Assembly (NCBI GenBank): GCA_945872615.1
Contig: CAMBZZ010000002.1
Coordinates: 1 to 64,000, forward strand
DNA: 64,000 nt
Origin: an uncultured Clostridia bacterium
GTDB taxonomy: Bacteria > Bacillota > Clostridia > Christensenellales > UBA3700
Reading direction: 5' to 3'
In this document: positions 40,767 through 50,694 of the stretch, one piece after another
How positions within the stretch are numbered: the first letter of the stretch is position 1
Layout: each line of letters begins with the position of its first letter
The notes under the pieces: model-generated
The model's database searches: none
The model's input: the letters and a program-made list of their open reading frames with translations, nothing else
Told to the model about the DNA's origin: nothing
Made by a program: the position numbers and the translations under genes

Positions 40767-40791
40767 CGCGACCTTAGGGTCGCGTTTTTTT
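40767..40791 (+). terminator. Terminator after rho
   Basis: CGCGACC / GGTCGCG with a 4-nt loop and a run of seven T. Confidence 0.93.
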
Positions 40792-41017
40792 AGACTTTGC
40801 TTGAAAAGACGGCAAGTCGGAGGGCGGTATTACCTTGTCAACTGAGCTATAGTCTTCGATCGCGGCATCGTCAATCGCATTCAAGATGTATATACCGCTG
40901 CACGGGGCTAACGTAAAGTTTAGTCGCAAACAAAACTCAAAATCAAAAATATTTTTAATCTGACATATATAGTCATATTATAAGTGGTATCATACAATTA
41001 CAAAAGGAGAAAGAGTT
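40792..41017. other. Gene-free stretch with a tRNA-like remnant
   Basis: Read on the minus strand, about 40805-40860 contains TATAGCTCAGTTG, typical of tRNA D-arms, followed by a CCGCCCTCCGA segment like an anticodon arm. The acceptor, variable and T-arms are missing. It looks like a decayed or truncated tRNA gene. Otherwise I see nothing here. Confidence 0.35.
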
Positions 41018-41266
41018 ATGAATACCACACAAAACAGATACCAAAGTTTAGAAGAATTTTTAGCAACTCTCAACGTCAAAGAGAGCCTTGACAAAAACGA
41101 TAAAATGTTTTTGACGTCTATTGTCAAAAGACAACATCAAGTGCTTGCCGACCTCGTGCAATTTAGCAAAAAGCACCCTCAAGCCTTGGATAAAGACATT
41201 ATCGGAGGGCTATATTCGATATTTTCGTTGTTGGACAATCAGGCGCAGTCTTTGATTTTTGGCTGA
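41018..41266 (+). CDS. Small helical hypothetical protein (82 aa)
   Basis: The protein is soluble and helical (SLEEFLATLNVKESLDKNDKMFLTSIVKRQHQVLADLVQFSKKH). It has a strong AAGGAG ribosome site. No family recognised. The gene is alone between rho and the glycosidase gene. Confidence 0.7.
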   Translation: MNTTQNRYQSLEEFLATLNVKESLDKNDKMFLTSIVKRQHQVLADLVQFSKKHPQALDKDIIGGLYSIFSLLDNQAQSLIFG

Positions 41267-41405
41267 TGCAGTTGTGGGCAAAGTGTTTTGCCTATCTATA
41301 TATCTTACTTGAAAAAATGTGAGCCGACGGTCAATTAAAATTGACTATTGCGCTTGCATTTTTATTGTGTTATAATAATTATAATAAATTTATAGGGAGC
41401 AAATT

Positions 41406-43376
41406 ATGATAATATCGTCCGCAAAAATTAAGAAAGAAATTTTCGTAGACAATTCACATATCCAAAAGTCGGTATTGACCAATCTAATCACCGGAAGCGA
41501 GTTGACGTGCAACGGCTATGAGTTCGTAATAAGTTACACCATACCTAATAAGCTATTTAGCAAAAAAGCAAGTTTTACAAGTAGCGACATGACTATCGTA
41601 GAGACCGATGACGAGCATTATGGTTTGGAATACAGCGAGGCTGGTATCGATTGGCAAATCAAGCTTATATATTGCCAAGACGACGCTTCGGGAGTTATCA
41701 AGAAAAACTTAGAGATAAGTTGTTCTAATCCCAACGTAATAATAGACTACGTAGATATGGATAGTTTCGACGTAAGTGACGTCAAACGTACATGGACGAT
41801 ACCGTTGCCTAAGAAGAGAGTGTTGATTCCTTCTTATATTGCTACTACCGGACAACCGTATTACGTGCAAGATATGTTTTTCGGTACGGAATTTCCTACC
41901 GCGGACAACCGCATAATCGACGGCAAAACGCACGCAAGATATTATATAGGCAGAGCGTTTAAGGATATTGCGCGGGGCGGAGTTTACGTTACCACGACCT
42001 TTGTTGCGGGTAGCGGTATAGGCGAAGAATTCAACGAGATGCGCACGTCGTTTTTCCAATACGTATCGACTTTTAGCCGTCCCGCAAGGTTTAGAGTACA
42101 GTTCAACAGTTGGTACGATCACATGTTGGATATTACCAGCGATAAGATAAAGAAGTCCTTTACCGAGGTGGGCGAGGGCTTTGCCAAGGCGGGTTTTAGA
42201 CCATTGGATTGCTACGTCGTCGACGACGGTTGGGCGGATTACAAGAGACCTGCCTTTTGGGAGTTTGACAAAGCAAGTTTCGACAACGAGTTTTACAACG
42301 AAAGCGAACTTACCAAGTCGCTAGGCTCCACGTTCGGAGTATGGTTCGGACCTCGTGGCGGATATACCGCTCAGACGGTCAAATACGCAAAATTTCTTAC
42401 AAAACTCGGCTATCCTAATTGCAGACAATCGTTTGATATTTGTACTGCCAATCCGCGTTATATTAGAGACCTATGCAATAGAATGGCGGAATTTTGCACA
42501 AAATACAACGTAAGTTACTTTAAGATAGACGGCTTTGCCATTACGCCTTGCAAATCTTCTCGCCACGACCACCCAAAGGGCAAGGGCGACGGAATAGAGT
42601 TTTACACCTTCTTGTGGGAAGAGTGGATTAAGGGCTTCGAACACATTAGAAGCGTGCAACCCGACGTCTTCCTCAATATCACGTCTTACGCTCACTGCTC
42701 GCCTTGGTTCCTCAAGTGGTGCGACGCGGTATGGATAAACAACTGCGGTGATATGGGATATGAGGGCAAGGGCACCAGCCTCAACAGATGTCTCAACTAT
42801 CGTGACAGCGCCTACAAAGATTTCTTTGACGTGAGACAGTTGCAATTCCCTACGGCATACATATACAATCACGAGCCTTGCTACGCCGAGCGCAACTACG
42901 ACCCGCCTCTTCCTAATCCAAGCCACAAGACGGTGGTTTATAGCTACGAAGAGTTCGAGCAATATATGTATTTCTGCTTGATGCGAGGCACGGGCTTCGT
43001 AGAAGTATATTTTAGTCCTAGTATGTTCGATGACAAGCGATGGGCTATTGCTTCCGAGACGCTTGCGTGGGCGGAGGAGAATTTCTCGGTATTGCGCAAT
43101 GCGGAGTTTTTCGGCGACAATCCGACAGATGGAGGCGTTTACGGTTACTACGCTTTTGACGGTAAGAGGGCAATTATGTCTATCAGAAACTCCGACGACG
43201 CACCTCATACCTACACGCTTGTCAATGCTAAGAGATGCCACAACGATAGCGCATATACTATATCGCAGTACTATCCTAAGGCACAGTTTTCGGCAGAAGT
43301 GGCAAAAGGCGAGAGCTTCGATATATCGTTGCAACCGTTTGAAGCCAAAATTTTCTACATAAATCTAAAAGACTAA
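41406..43376 (+). CDS. GH-D clan (GH36/GH27-like) glycoside hydrolase, probable alpha-galactosidase type
   Basis: The 656-aa protein has a beta-sandwich N-domain followed by a (beta/alpha)8 barrel. The signature segments are FNSWYDHM, YVVDDGWADY, FGVWFGPRGGY and YFKIDGFA, whose Asp is the expected nucleophile. FLNITSYAHCSPWFLKWCDAVWIN and a small C-terminal beta domain complete the fold. Clan GH-D enzymes cleave terminal alpha-galactosides or alpha-N-acetylgalactosaminides. No signal peptide is visible, so it probably acts in the cytoplasm. Exact family and substrate are uncertain because the motif is not the classical KWDMN. GGGAG precedes the start. Confidence 0.78.
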   Translation: MIISSAKIKKEIFVDNSHIQKSVLTNLITGSELTCNGYEFVISYTIPNKLFSKKASFTSSDMTIVETDDEHYGLEYSEAGIDWQIKLIYCQDDASGVIKKNLEISCSNPNVIIDYVDMDSFDVSDVKRTWTIPLPKKRVLIPSYIATTGQPYYVQDMFFGTEFPTADNRIIDGKTHARYYIGRAFKDIARGGVYVTTTFVAGSGIGEEFNEMRTSFFQYVSTFSRPARFRVQFNSWYDHMLDITSDKIKKSFTEVGEGFAKAGFRPLDCYVVDDGWADYKRPAFWEFDKASFDNEFYNESELTKSLGSTFGVWFGPRGGYTAQTVKYAKFLTKLGYPNCRQSFDICTANPRYIRDLCNRMAEFCTKYNVSYFKIDGFAITPCKSSRHDHPKGKGDGIEFYTFLWEEWIKGFEHIRSVQPDVFLNITSYAHCSPWFLKWCDAVWINNCGDMGYEGKGTSLNRCLNYRDSAYKDFFDVRQLQFPTAYIYNHEPCYAERNYDPPLPNPSHKTVVYSYEEFEQYMYFCLMRGTGFVEVYFSPSMFDDKRWAIASETLAWAEENFSVLRNAEFFGDNPTDGGVYGYYAFDGKRAIMSIRNSDDAPHTYTLVNAKRCHNDSAYTISQYYPKAQFSAEVAKGESFDISLQPFEAKIFYINLKD

Positions 43377-43460
43377 ATGGCGCAAGAAACGACCATATAT
43401 ACTTGTGTTTGACGACGATTTTTGCTACAATGATTGTCGAAAGAATGCGTGGAGAACAAA

Positions 43461-46124
43461 ATGAAAAAGTATAGCAAAGTTTTATTTATATTTATTTTGA
43501 CCATGATACTCGTCGTGACGGCGGTGGCTTGCAAGGATAAGGACGCGGACGGACTTATCAAACTTGCCAAACCTACCGAATTGACCATCAACGGCAACGC
43601 TTTGACATGGGCGCCCGTAGCTAACGCCGTCAAGTATTACGTCAAAATCAACGAAGAAGAATACGAGACGTCTTCTACCGCCTACAACATCGAGACCGAC
43701 GAGATAGGCGTTTATACCGTCAAAGTCAGAGCGTACGGCGACGGCAAAAAGTACGGTAGCAGCGATTATAGCGATTCGATAGAATACGTCAAAGGAGAGC
43801 TGCTAGCCAAGCCCGTGGTAACCGTCAACGGCAACGTGGCTACTTGGAGCGCAGTAGAAGGGGCAGGCAGCTATTATGTCAAGGTTGTCAATAGAAGCGG
43901 AAGCATAGTGGACGAACAGACGATCGAGCAGACGCAATACGCCTTTGAGGGCGAAAAGTATGCGGCTTTCGACGCTTACACTATTACGGTTATTGCCAAG
44001 CCCGCTTCCGACAACGTTACGGGATTACAGTCCAAAGCCAGCGACCCCGCTAAATTCGTGGTTAGCAAGACGCTTTCCGCTCCGGTATGGAACAAAATAA
44101 CCTCTACCAGCGTTTGGTGGAACTCGGTGGACGGCGCAAGCAAATACGAAATCAAAGTTAAGGACGAGAGTGGCGAAAGCAAGACTTACACCACTTCGGG
44201 TACTAGTTACAGTATCAGCAAAATCGAGATGCAGACGGCTGGAGATTATGCTCTCAATATCAGGGCTGTAGGAGACGGAGAAGTGTATATCACTTCACCG
44301 TACAGCGAAGACAACGCCGATTACGTGCTTACGAAGCTGGCGGGATTAGACGATTCTTCCGTCAATTATGCGCTCAACGGTGACGACAAGATGACCTTGT
44401 CGTGGTCTATCAACCATAGTTTGATTGCGGGAGCCGACAAAGTCAAGGTGATGCTCAAGACGTATACGGCAAGTGGCGAGAGTAAACTCAGCGAAATTTC
44501 CAAAAGCGTGGATATAGAAGACGGAGTCTCCGATTACAATCTAGTAATTGACGAACTCTTCTTCAACGAGGACGGCAGCGCGAGCAGAGACAAAGAATAT
44601 TATGGCAAGAGATACGAAATATCTTTGGCAATCCTTGCCGACGATTACAAGGTTGTCGATTCCGAGACGTTGGAGACTCGATACGTTTATAGCAACTATA
44701 TCAAGCCTGTCAAGGAAGGCGGCGCATACCTTATTACCAGCGTGGGCGAATTTGCCTATATGGCGATAGAGCCCGATGCCGACTATAGACTTGTCAACGA
44801 TATTGACTTCAACAACTATGAGTTTGCGATGGTGCAAGAGTTTTTAGGCACTTTCAACGGCAACGGAAAGCGCATAGCCAATATGGTACTCAGCGGAGAC
44901 AGCGACAAGGTTGCAATGTTCGGCATCGTTAGAGACGGCGCCAGCGTAACCAATCTTTACCTCAAAAACGTAAAGGCTAAGATTGCTTCCAACGTAGGGT
45001 GCGTAGGTGCAATATGCGCCATCAACGAGGGCACGATACAAGATTGTTACGTCGAGGGCACGCTAGCCGCTTACACCTACGATAGCGACGTGGAGGACGC
45101 GAATAGATATTCTATTGACAACGTGGGAGGCATAGTCGGATTTAACAAAAAGTTTGTCATCGATTGTTTTGTCAACGTATCCGTGACCGGCGAAATAGCG
45201 GGCGGTATCGCCGCGCTCAACCAAGGTTCGATAGTAGGTTCTTACGCTCTCGGAGAGGTTACAGCCAAAGACTATGCCAATGATTACGACGGTAGAGAAG
45301 TCAATATTTTTGCGGGCGGATTCGTCGCGTTCAATCTCAAAGACGGCGATAATCAAGGCGTCATAGGCAACTGCTTTGCCGTCAACAACGTCAAAGCAGA
45401 CGGTGGCAACGGAGCTATAATATTTGCGGGCGGATTCGTCGCATACAACCAAGGCGGTATTTACGATAGTTACTGCGGAGCGCAATACAGCAAGGACGTG
45501 ACCAAGAGATTGACGGTAGTGGCTAGCGGCAACGATTCTATAGCAGGCGGATTCGTCGCGGTCAACGAAAGTGCAATTACCAACTGCTATTCTACCTCTC
45601 GTGCTAGCGGAACGAGTATCTCTTCTGGATTCGTAGGACACAACAAGGCTAGCGGCAATATCAAGAGTAGCTTTTCGACGGGCGGCACCGAAAACAACGG
45701 TGTTAGAGGCGGTTTTGCGACTAACAACGATGGTAGCGTGACCAACTGTTATTACTATGCTTCCTCCTTTAGCCCGAGAGCTGGAGAGGCGGGTACCGCA
45801 GTGACGGAATCGCAATTAGCAACTCTTGGCGAAACGATATGGAAGGGCGACGCGGATAGCAACTTTGTCAACGTCGACAATATGCTTGCTCCTATCCTCA
45901 AAAATATGATATACGTCGACAATTTCACTTTGACGATACATGCGGGCGGAGCTATTACGCAAGACGCGATTATGGTCAATAGCGACGGCGATATTATCAA
46001 CCTCGGTAGCAACTATGACGGCACTTTCGAAGCGCTTGGCGACAAGACGATACAGGGCAACGTCATTAGAGGAGTGTACAAAGCGGGCGCAAGAAAACTC
46101 CAAATTGTCATCGTCGTCAAATAA
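43461..46124 (+). CDS. Surface lipoprotein with FN3-like repeats and GLUG-type beta-helix repeats
   Basis: The 887-aa protein has a lipobox (VVTAVACKDK). About four fibronectin-III-like modules follow (residues 25-340: LTWAPVANAVKYYVKINEEEYETSSTAYN and repeats). Next is a region with EFAYMAIEPDADYRLVNDIDF and GLUG-type repeats (NVGGIVGFNK, IAGGIAALNQG, FAGGFVAFN, IAGGFVAVNES, SSGFVGHNK). These repeats form a beta-helix in adhesins and surface polysaccharide-binding proteins. It lies downstream of the glycosidase gene and may bind glycans for it. ATG 43461 is chosen for the lipoprotein signal. Confidence 0.82.
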   Translation: MKKYSKVLFIFILTMILVVTAVACKDKDADGLIKLAKPTELTINGNALTWAPVANAVKYYVKINEEEYETSSTAYNIETDEIGVYTVKVRAYGDGKKYGSSDYSDSIEYVKGELLAKPVVTVNGNVATWSAVEGAGSYYVKVVNRSGSIVDEQTIEQTQYAFEGEKYAAFDAYTITVIAKPASDNVTGLQSKASDPAKFVVSKTLSAPVWNKITSTSVWWNSVDGASKYEIKVKDESGESKTYTTSGTSYSISKIEMQTAGDYALNIRAVGDGEVYITSPYSEDNADYVLTKLAGLDDSSVNYALNGDDKMTLSWSINHSLIAGADKVKVMLKTYTASGESKLSEISKSVDIEDGVSDYNLVIDELFFNEDGSASRDKEYYGKRYEISLAILADDYKVVDSETLETRYVYSNYIKPVKEGGAYLITSVGEFAYMAIEPDADYRLVNDIDFNNYEFAMVQEFLGTFNGNGKRIANMVLSGDSDKVAMFGIVRDGASVTNLYLKNVKAKIASNVGCVGAICAINEGTIQDCYVEGTLAAYTYDSDVEDANRYSIDNVGGIVGFNKKFVIDCFVNVSVTGEIAGGIAALNQGSIVGSYALGEVTAKDYANDYDGREVNIFAGGFVAFNLKDGDNQGVIGNCFAVNNVKADGGNGAIIFAGGFVAYNQGGIYDSYCGAQYSKDVTKRLTVVASGNDSIAGGFVAVNESAITNCYSTSRASGTSISSGFVGHNKASGNIKSSFSTGGTENNGVRGGFATNNDGSVTNCYYYASSFSPRAGEAGTAVTESQLATLGETIWKGDADSNFVNVDNMLAPILKNMIYVDNFTLTIHAGGAITQDAIMVNSDGDIINLGSNYDGTFEALGDKTIQGNVIRGVYKAGARKLQIVIVVK

Positions 46125-46142
46125 TACGACAATCAACTTACG

Positions 46143-46168
46143 ACGCCACCTAACGAGTGGCGTTTTCG
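46143..46168 (+). terminator. Short terminator after the surface lipoprotein gene
   Basis: CGCCAC / GTGGCG stem with a 7-nt loop, followed by TTTT. Confidence 0.7.
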
Positions 46169-46178
46169 TAGGAGAAAT

Positions 46179-46871
46179 ATGAAGGAAAGACTTATAGTAC
46201 TTATGGACGCCGACGACACGCTACTGGATTTCGTAGCGTGTGAGAGAAGCGCGATTACACGCATAGCGCAGTTTTTAGGGATAGACAAAATTAAAGAATT
46301 TTGCGACGATTATCACGTCGTCAACGACAATATTTGGAAAGAGTTCGAGCAAGGCATGCTCAGCGTGGAACAGATTGCCTATATGCGTTTTGATAGAATT
46401 TTCGATATGTACGACGTCCACGCCGACAGTAAGAAGGTCAGCGAACTGTACAAAGAGTATCTTTCGCAAGAGGCTGTTTTATTGGAGGGCGCTAGGGAAT
46501 TTTTGGACAAGTCTTACCGAGAGTTTCGACTTTTTATCGTCACCAACGGTATTACCTATACTCAGGAGCGTAGATTTAAGCTTGCCAATCTCAACCGTTA
46601 TTTTGAAAAAATTTTCGTATCGGAGCAAATCGGCGCACGCAAACCTCAAAAGGAATTTTTCGATTACGTCAAATCTCATATAGACGGTTACGACGATTCT
46701 CGCGCTGTCGTAGTGGGAGACTCTTTGACTTCGGATATTGCGGGAGGATATGCGGCGGGGCTTCCGACGGTGTGGTTTAACGTTGCGCACAAGCCGTTTA
46801 AGGGTGAGATACAGCCGACGTACGAAACTGACGATTTTGATGACCTGTATCGACTTTTGTCGAATTTTTAG
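46179..46871 (+). CDS. HAD-family nucleotidase (YjjG-like)
   Basis: The product (230 aa) has the HAD motifs: nucleophile loop LMDADDTLLDF, motif II FIVTNG, motif III Lys in GARKPQKEFF, and motif IV VVVGDSLTSDIAGG. The cap domain is helical, and the layout matches the YjjG/YfnB nucleotidases that remove phosphate from unusual pyrimidine nucleotides. AGGAG precedes the start. A general phosphatase role is possible. Confidence 0.88.
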   Translation: MKERLIVLMDADDTLLDFVACERSAITRIAQFLGIDKIKEFCDDYHVVNDNIWKEFEQGMLSVEQIAYMRFDRIFDMYDVHADSKKVSELYKEYLSQEAVLLEGAREFLDKSYREFRLFIVTNGITYTQERRFKLANLNRYFEKIFVSEQIGARKPQKEFFDYVKSHIDGYDDSRAVVVGDSLTSDIAGGYAAGLPTVWFNVAHKPFKGEIQPTYETDDFDDLYRLLSNF

Positions 46872-46885
46872 ACACGATTAGCGAT

Positions 46886-46927
46886 AGAGTAGGGTAGAGT
46901 AGAGTACAACCCTACTCTATTTTTTTG
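46886..46927 (+). terminator. Terminator after the HAD gene
   Basis: TAGAGTAGGG / CCCTACTCTA around a 15-nt loop (itself a repeat of GAGTA units), then seven T. Confidence 0.88.
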
Positions 46928-47109
46928 TCTTATTTGTCGTGCAGACGTTTTTGTTATCGGCGGGCATTTTGTTTACTTTTGCCGATATGTCGATATGTCA
47001 ATATGCACCTATGGCAAGATATGCACCCGTCAAATACGTGCAAGTGTCCTCATAATCATATATTCAAGCGTCGATATGTGCAAAAAGGGTAGGCGAGTGC
47101 TCAAAAAAC

Positions 47110-47138
47110 TTGACCTCGATATGCCCTTGTGATATTAT
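47110..47138 (+). promoter_or_regulatory. Promoter of proS
   Basis: TTGACC (47110-47115), 17 bp, TATTAT (47133-47138). The leader before ATG 47167 is short and contains TGAGGT. No T-box element is present. Confidence 0.7.
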
Positions 47139-47166
47139 ACTTATGACTAAATTTTGAGGTATTGTT

Positions 47167-48888
47167 ATGTTATTGAGCAAGTTGGTGTGCGAACGCACCA
47201 AGGAAGCACCACAAGACGCAAAGATTTTGAGCCATATTTTGCTCGTGAGAGCGGGATTTATCAAGCAAGTTGCAGGCGGTATCTATACTATGACCACTCC
47301 TTGCCAAAAGATGAGCCGCAAGATACAAGATATTATCCGTCAGGAGATGGACGCTATAGACGGACAAGAGGTATTGTTCCCTGTCGTTATGCCGCGAGAG
47401 ATGTGGGAAAGTAGCGGAAGATACAACTCTATCGGTAGCGAAATGGTCAGATTTAAGGATAGATGCGATAGAGATATGCTTCTCGGTATGACGCACGAGG
47501 AGGCAGCCGTTCATCTTGCCAACCATATTGTAGACAGCTATACCCAACTGCCTATGATGATATATCAGATACAGACCAAATTCCGTGACGAAGCAAGGTC
47601 GCGTGGCGGACTTATCCGTGTTAGAGAATTTACTATGAAGGACGCTTACTCGTTCCACGCTACCCAAGAGGACTTGGAACAGTACTATCAAAGAGTTTAC
47701 GACGCTTATTATCGTATTTTCCGCCGTATCGGGCTCAACAACTTTATTGACTTCAAGTCGGACACGGGTATGATGGGCGGTAGCGTTGCGCACGAATATA
47801 TGTTACTCACAGATGCCGGCGAGGATAGCCTCGTGCTTTGCAATCATTGCGATTATAGAGCCAATATGGAAGTAGCCGACAGCGTTTTGGAGATAGCCGA
47901 CTATCCTCAAGCAGCGTTAGAAGAAGTCTTTACGGGTGACGATAAGACCATAGACGAAGTGTGCAATCGTCTTGGCGTAGATAGAAAGCAAACTGCCAAG
48001 GCAGTCGTTTATGCAGTCAAAGGCGATAGCGACAAGGTTGTCATTGCATTCGTCAGAGGCGACCTCGAAGTCAACGAAGCTAAACTCAAAAAGGTGCTTA
48101 GACAAGACGTCGTAGCATACGAGGGTGGTGTAAGTAGCGACGTGGTATGTGGCAATATAGGACCATACGGACTTAGCGACAAGATTACCGTCGTGTACGA
48201 TACTTCGCTTCGAGGTACACACGGCTTGGTGGTTGGTGCTAACAGACCGCAATATCACTACGTCGGTTTCGATATGGCAAGAGAGATGGGCGACGTCGAG
48301 TTCCACGACATTCACAAGGTCAAGGCGGGCGACAAGTGTCCTATTTGCGGTGGAGACTTGCGTATCGAAAACGGTATCGAGATAGGCAACATCTTCCAGC
48401 TCGGCACCAAATATACTAAAGCCATGGGCATGACGGTACACGGCGCCGACGGTGAAAGCTTCAATCCTATCATGGGTTGCTACGGAATAGGCGTAGGTAG
48501 AGCCATTGCTTCGGTAGCGCAAGAGAGCAACGACGAGAGAGGACTTATTTTGCCGATGTCTGTTGCGCCTTGGCAAGTTCATATTTGTGCTTTGAGAATG
48601 GACAACGAAGAGGTCGCTACCAAGGCATGGCAGTTGTACGAGACCCTCACTAAGGCGGGCGTAGAGGTGCTCTTTGACGAGCGTAACGTGGGCGCGGGCG
48701 TTAAGTTTGCCGACGCAGACCTCATGGGCATGCCTATCAGAGTAGTAGTATCGCCTAAGAGCCTAGCCTGCGGTCAAATAGAGATAACCTTGCGCGCAAC
48801 TAAAGAGAGCGAAATGGTGGCATACGACGACTGTTTGGCTAAAGTTCAAGCCATTATTGCAGCCGAGATGACCAAATATCAAGGCTAA
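47167..48888 (+). CDS. proS: Prolyl-tRNA synthetase (bacterial type, with editing domain)
   Basis: The 573-aa enzyme has class II motifs (motif 1 around QEVLFPVVMPRE, motif 2 FRDEARSRGGLIRVREFTMKDAYSF, motif 3 GIGVGRAIASV). Between motifs 2 and 3 is an INS/YbaK-like editing domain (about 230-390, TAKAVVYAVKGDSDKVVIAFVRGDLEVNE) that clears Ala-tRNA(Pro). A C-terminal anticodon-binding domain completes it. It charges tRNA-Pro. Length is typical. Confidence 0.97.
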   Translation: MLLSKLVCERTKEAPQDAKILSHILLVRAGFIKQVAGGIYTMTTPCQKMSRKIQDIIRQEMDAIDGQEVLFPVVMPREMWESSGRYNSIGSEMVRFKDRCDRDMLLGMTHEEAAVHLANHIVDSYTQLPMMIYQIQTKFRDEARSRGGLIRVREFTMKDAYSFHATQEDLEQYYQRVYDAYYRIFRRIGLNNFIDFKSDTGMMGGSVAHEYMLLTDAGEDSLVLCNHCDYRANMEVADSVLEIADYPQAALEEVFTGDDKTIDEVCNRLGVDRKQTAKAVVYAVKGDSDKVVIAFVRGDLEVNEAKLKKVLRQDVVAYEGGVSSDVVCGNIGPYGLSDKITVVYDTSLRGTHGLVVGANRPQYHYVGFDMAREMGDVEFHDIHKVKAGDKCPICGGDLRIENGIEIGNIFQLGTKYTKAMGMTVHGADGESFNPIMGCYGIGVGRAIASVAQESNDERGLILPMSVAPWQVHICALRMDNEEVATKAWQLYETLTKAGVEVLFDERNVGAGVKFADADLMGMPIRVVVSPKSLACGQIEITLRATKESEMVAYDDCLAKVQAIIAAEMTKYQG

Positions 48889-48912
48889 TATTAACAAATA
48901 ATAACATTAAAC

Positions 48913-48946
48913 AATCGGCACGCTATATTCTAGCGTGCCGATTTTG
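48913..48946 (+). terminator. Terminator after proS
   Basis: A 13-bp stem, AATCGGCACGCTA with its complement, around TATTC, followed by TTTT. Confidence 0.92.
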
Positions 48947-49065
48947 TGTTATAACTAATTCGTATAGCGAAGTATTTGTGAAAGGCGACTTCGTATATTA
49001 ATTGTTTTTTATAGCAACGTCTTAGTATAATAACCAATGGAGACAAAGCTTGGATTGTCGCAAGG

Positions 49066-49782
49066 TCATTTTATACTGTCTGCAATAGGCTCTTTGTTTT
49101 TGTAATGCACGTCAAACTCGTCGTCGTCCTCATAATATGTCGCCAGCAAAATATCCTTGACGCCGTCTTGGTTTATCTCCAACTTTTTGAGCAACCAATC
49201 GGTTGATTTAGATAGATTTTCCAGCGAAGGCTCTACGATTCTACCGTCTATGATAACTTCGGCGGGGATAGACGGAGGATTAGGTTTCAAGGCGTCTTTT
49301 TCCATCAAGTCGGCAATAGTTGTCGGCTTTTGCATACCTACGGGCAATATGCTCAGTCTGCCGTTGGTTTCGAATACCGCGTACGCTATATCGCGCAAGT
49401 TGAAGTAGCCGCTACTTCTTGCCATAGCCAATATATCGTTGACGGAAATTTTAGCCTTTTTGATATTGGCGTAGTCGAGTTTGCCGTTGTGAATTACAAC
49501 GAGCGGAGAGCCTTGCAAGGTCTTTTTGAAAAAAGGTAGAGTACGAGAAAGTAGCGTGACGGTTATGTCCGACAGCAAAAATATCGTCATACCTATGAAG
49601 TAAAAGTACCACGGCGTTTCGAGTTCCGTTGCCCAGTTGGCGGCAATAGAGCCCAGCGAAATGCCTACCACGTAGTCGATAAAGTCAAGTTCCGCAATTT
49701 GTTTTTTGCCCAATATTTTGGCTATGACGAACATATATCCAAAGGAAGCAAAGCCAAAAATAATAATCTTTACGATGTCCAT
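49066..49782 (-). CDS. DUF421 (YetF-like) membrane protein
   Basis: The 238-aa protein has three N-terminal transmembrane helices (within residues 1-80). A conserved soluble part follows (PLVVIHNGKLDYANIKKAKISVNDILAMARSSGYFNLRDIAYAVFETNGRLSILPV), which is diagnostic of DUF421. In Bacillus some members (YetF, YrbG) are spore-membrane proteins linked to germinant receptor function; that has not been shown for this one. ATG 49782 (AAGGAG upstream) is preferred to a start 30 bp earlier. Confidence 0.88.
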   Translation of the reverse strand: MDIVKIIIFGFASFGYMFVIAKILGKKQIAELDFIDYVVGISLGSIAANWATELETPWYFYFIGMTIFLLSDITVTLLSRTLPFFKKTLQGSPLVVIHNGKLDYANIKKAKISVNDILAMARSSGYFNLRDIAYAVFETNGRLSILPVGMQKPTTIADLMEKDALKPNPPSIPAEVIIDGRIVEPSLENLSKSTDWLLKKLEINQDGVKDILLATYYEDDDEFDVHYKNKEPIADSIK

Positions 49783-49903
49783 ATTACACTCCTTTGCAGT
49801 GAGTGTTGACATTTTGTCGTAGATTATTCATTGCGACTTTCGAGCATATTCTATTGCCAATATTATGTTCGCATGATATAATTATTAATAATAAGGAGGG
49901 CTT

Positions 49904-50614
49904 ATGTTGGACAAAATAAAGAAAAATCCTGCATTATACGTCAAAGCGTTGACGATTGTCTACTTGGTTGTCGACACTCTTTTGGGTATTGTCAATTATA
50001 TTATTTACAAAAACAAGTACAATATGTTTACCCCTACGTATTTTGTATATTTGATATTGTCTATTATACCAATTATTATTTTTGTCGTATACATATCGAG
50101 TTTTTACGGCAAAAACCAAAATCATGTTTTGCTAAAGGTGTTCTTGATAATAAAACTTGCTCTCAATTTTTATTCCAACGTTACGGGCGTTAATAGTTTT
50201 GTCGGCAGTGTTGCAACGTTGTTCGACACTAATAATTTGATTACTAACAATATTAGAGCGGCTGCGTTTAACGGCGTACTCGGCTATCTGATAAGCTGGG
50301 TGTATTTAGCGATAAACTTGCTATTCGTCATCGATGCGTTTAGCGATTTTAAGTACCATAAGCATAGTATAAATGCCGTAAAGACGATGGTCGTAGTATT
50401 TATTGTGGCAAACGTTGCTTACTTGATACAAGTCTTTTTTGCCAACAGTCAAGACTTGATTATCAGTATTACCAATTTACTAAGAAGCGTCTTTGGCGGT
50501 TTGTGGGTCGTTGCATATTATATCTTTTGGAAGTGGGCAATCGTACCTCAACCAAAAGCCAATACCGACAACTCGTCACAAGAGATTGACACAACGTCAA
50601 GCGTAGAGGACTAA
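49904..50614 (+). CDS. Multi-pass membrane protein (236 aa), unknown
   Basis: Five to six hydrophobic helices are visible (near 13-36, 42-64, 75-95, 123-150, 160-182, 190-212), with a polar Asp/Ser/Thr-rich tail. AAGGAGG lies upstream and a TATAAT about 15 bp before that. I recognise no transporter or enzyme motif. Confidence 0.78.
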   Translation: MLDKIKKNPALYVKALTIVYLVVDTLLGIVNYIIYKNKYNMFTPTYFVYLILSIIPIIIFVVYISSFYGKNQNHVLLKVFLIIKLALNFYSNVTGVNSFVGSVATLFDTNNLITNNIRAAAFNGVLGYLISWVYLAINLLFVIDAFSDFKYHKHSINAVKTMVVVFIVANVAYLIQVFFANSQDLIISITNLLRSVFGGLWVVAYYIFWKWAIVPQPKANTDNSSQEIDTTSSVED

Positions 50615-50660
50615 AATAATATCTCTTCCGATTAAATCAAAAAAACAATATTACAAAGTA

Positions 50661-50687
50661 AGAGCCACCTATTGAGGTGACTCTTTC
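50661..50687. terminator. Hairpin between convergent genes
   Basis: AGAG-C-CACCT / AGGTG-A-CTCT with loop ATTG, and TTTCGTTT on the plus strand. Probably serves both convergent transcripts. Confidence 0.65.
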
Positions 50688-50694
50688 GTTTATC

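Noticed and set aside
40792-41017. Functional tRNA gene
   Set aside because: Only a D-arm and part of an anticodon arm are recognisable; the acceptor and T-arms do not pair.
46928-47166. T-box leader of proS
   Set aside because: No AGGGTGG-type T-box sequence or antiterminator is present; only loose GATATG-like repeats are seen, which may be chance in an AT-rich region.
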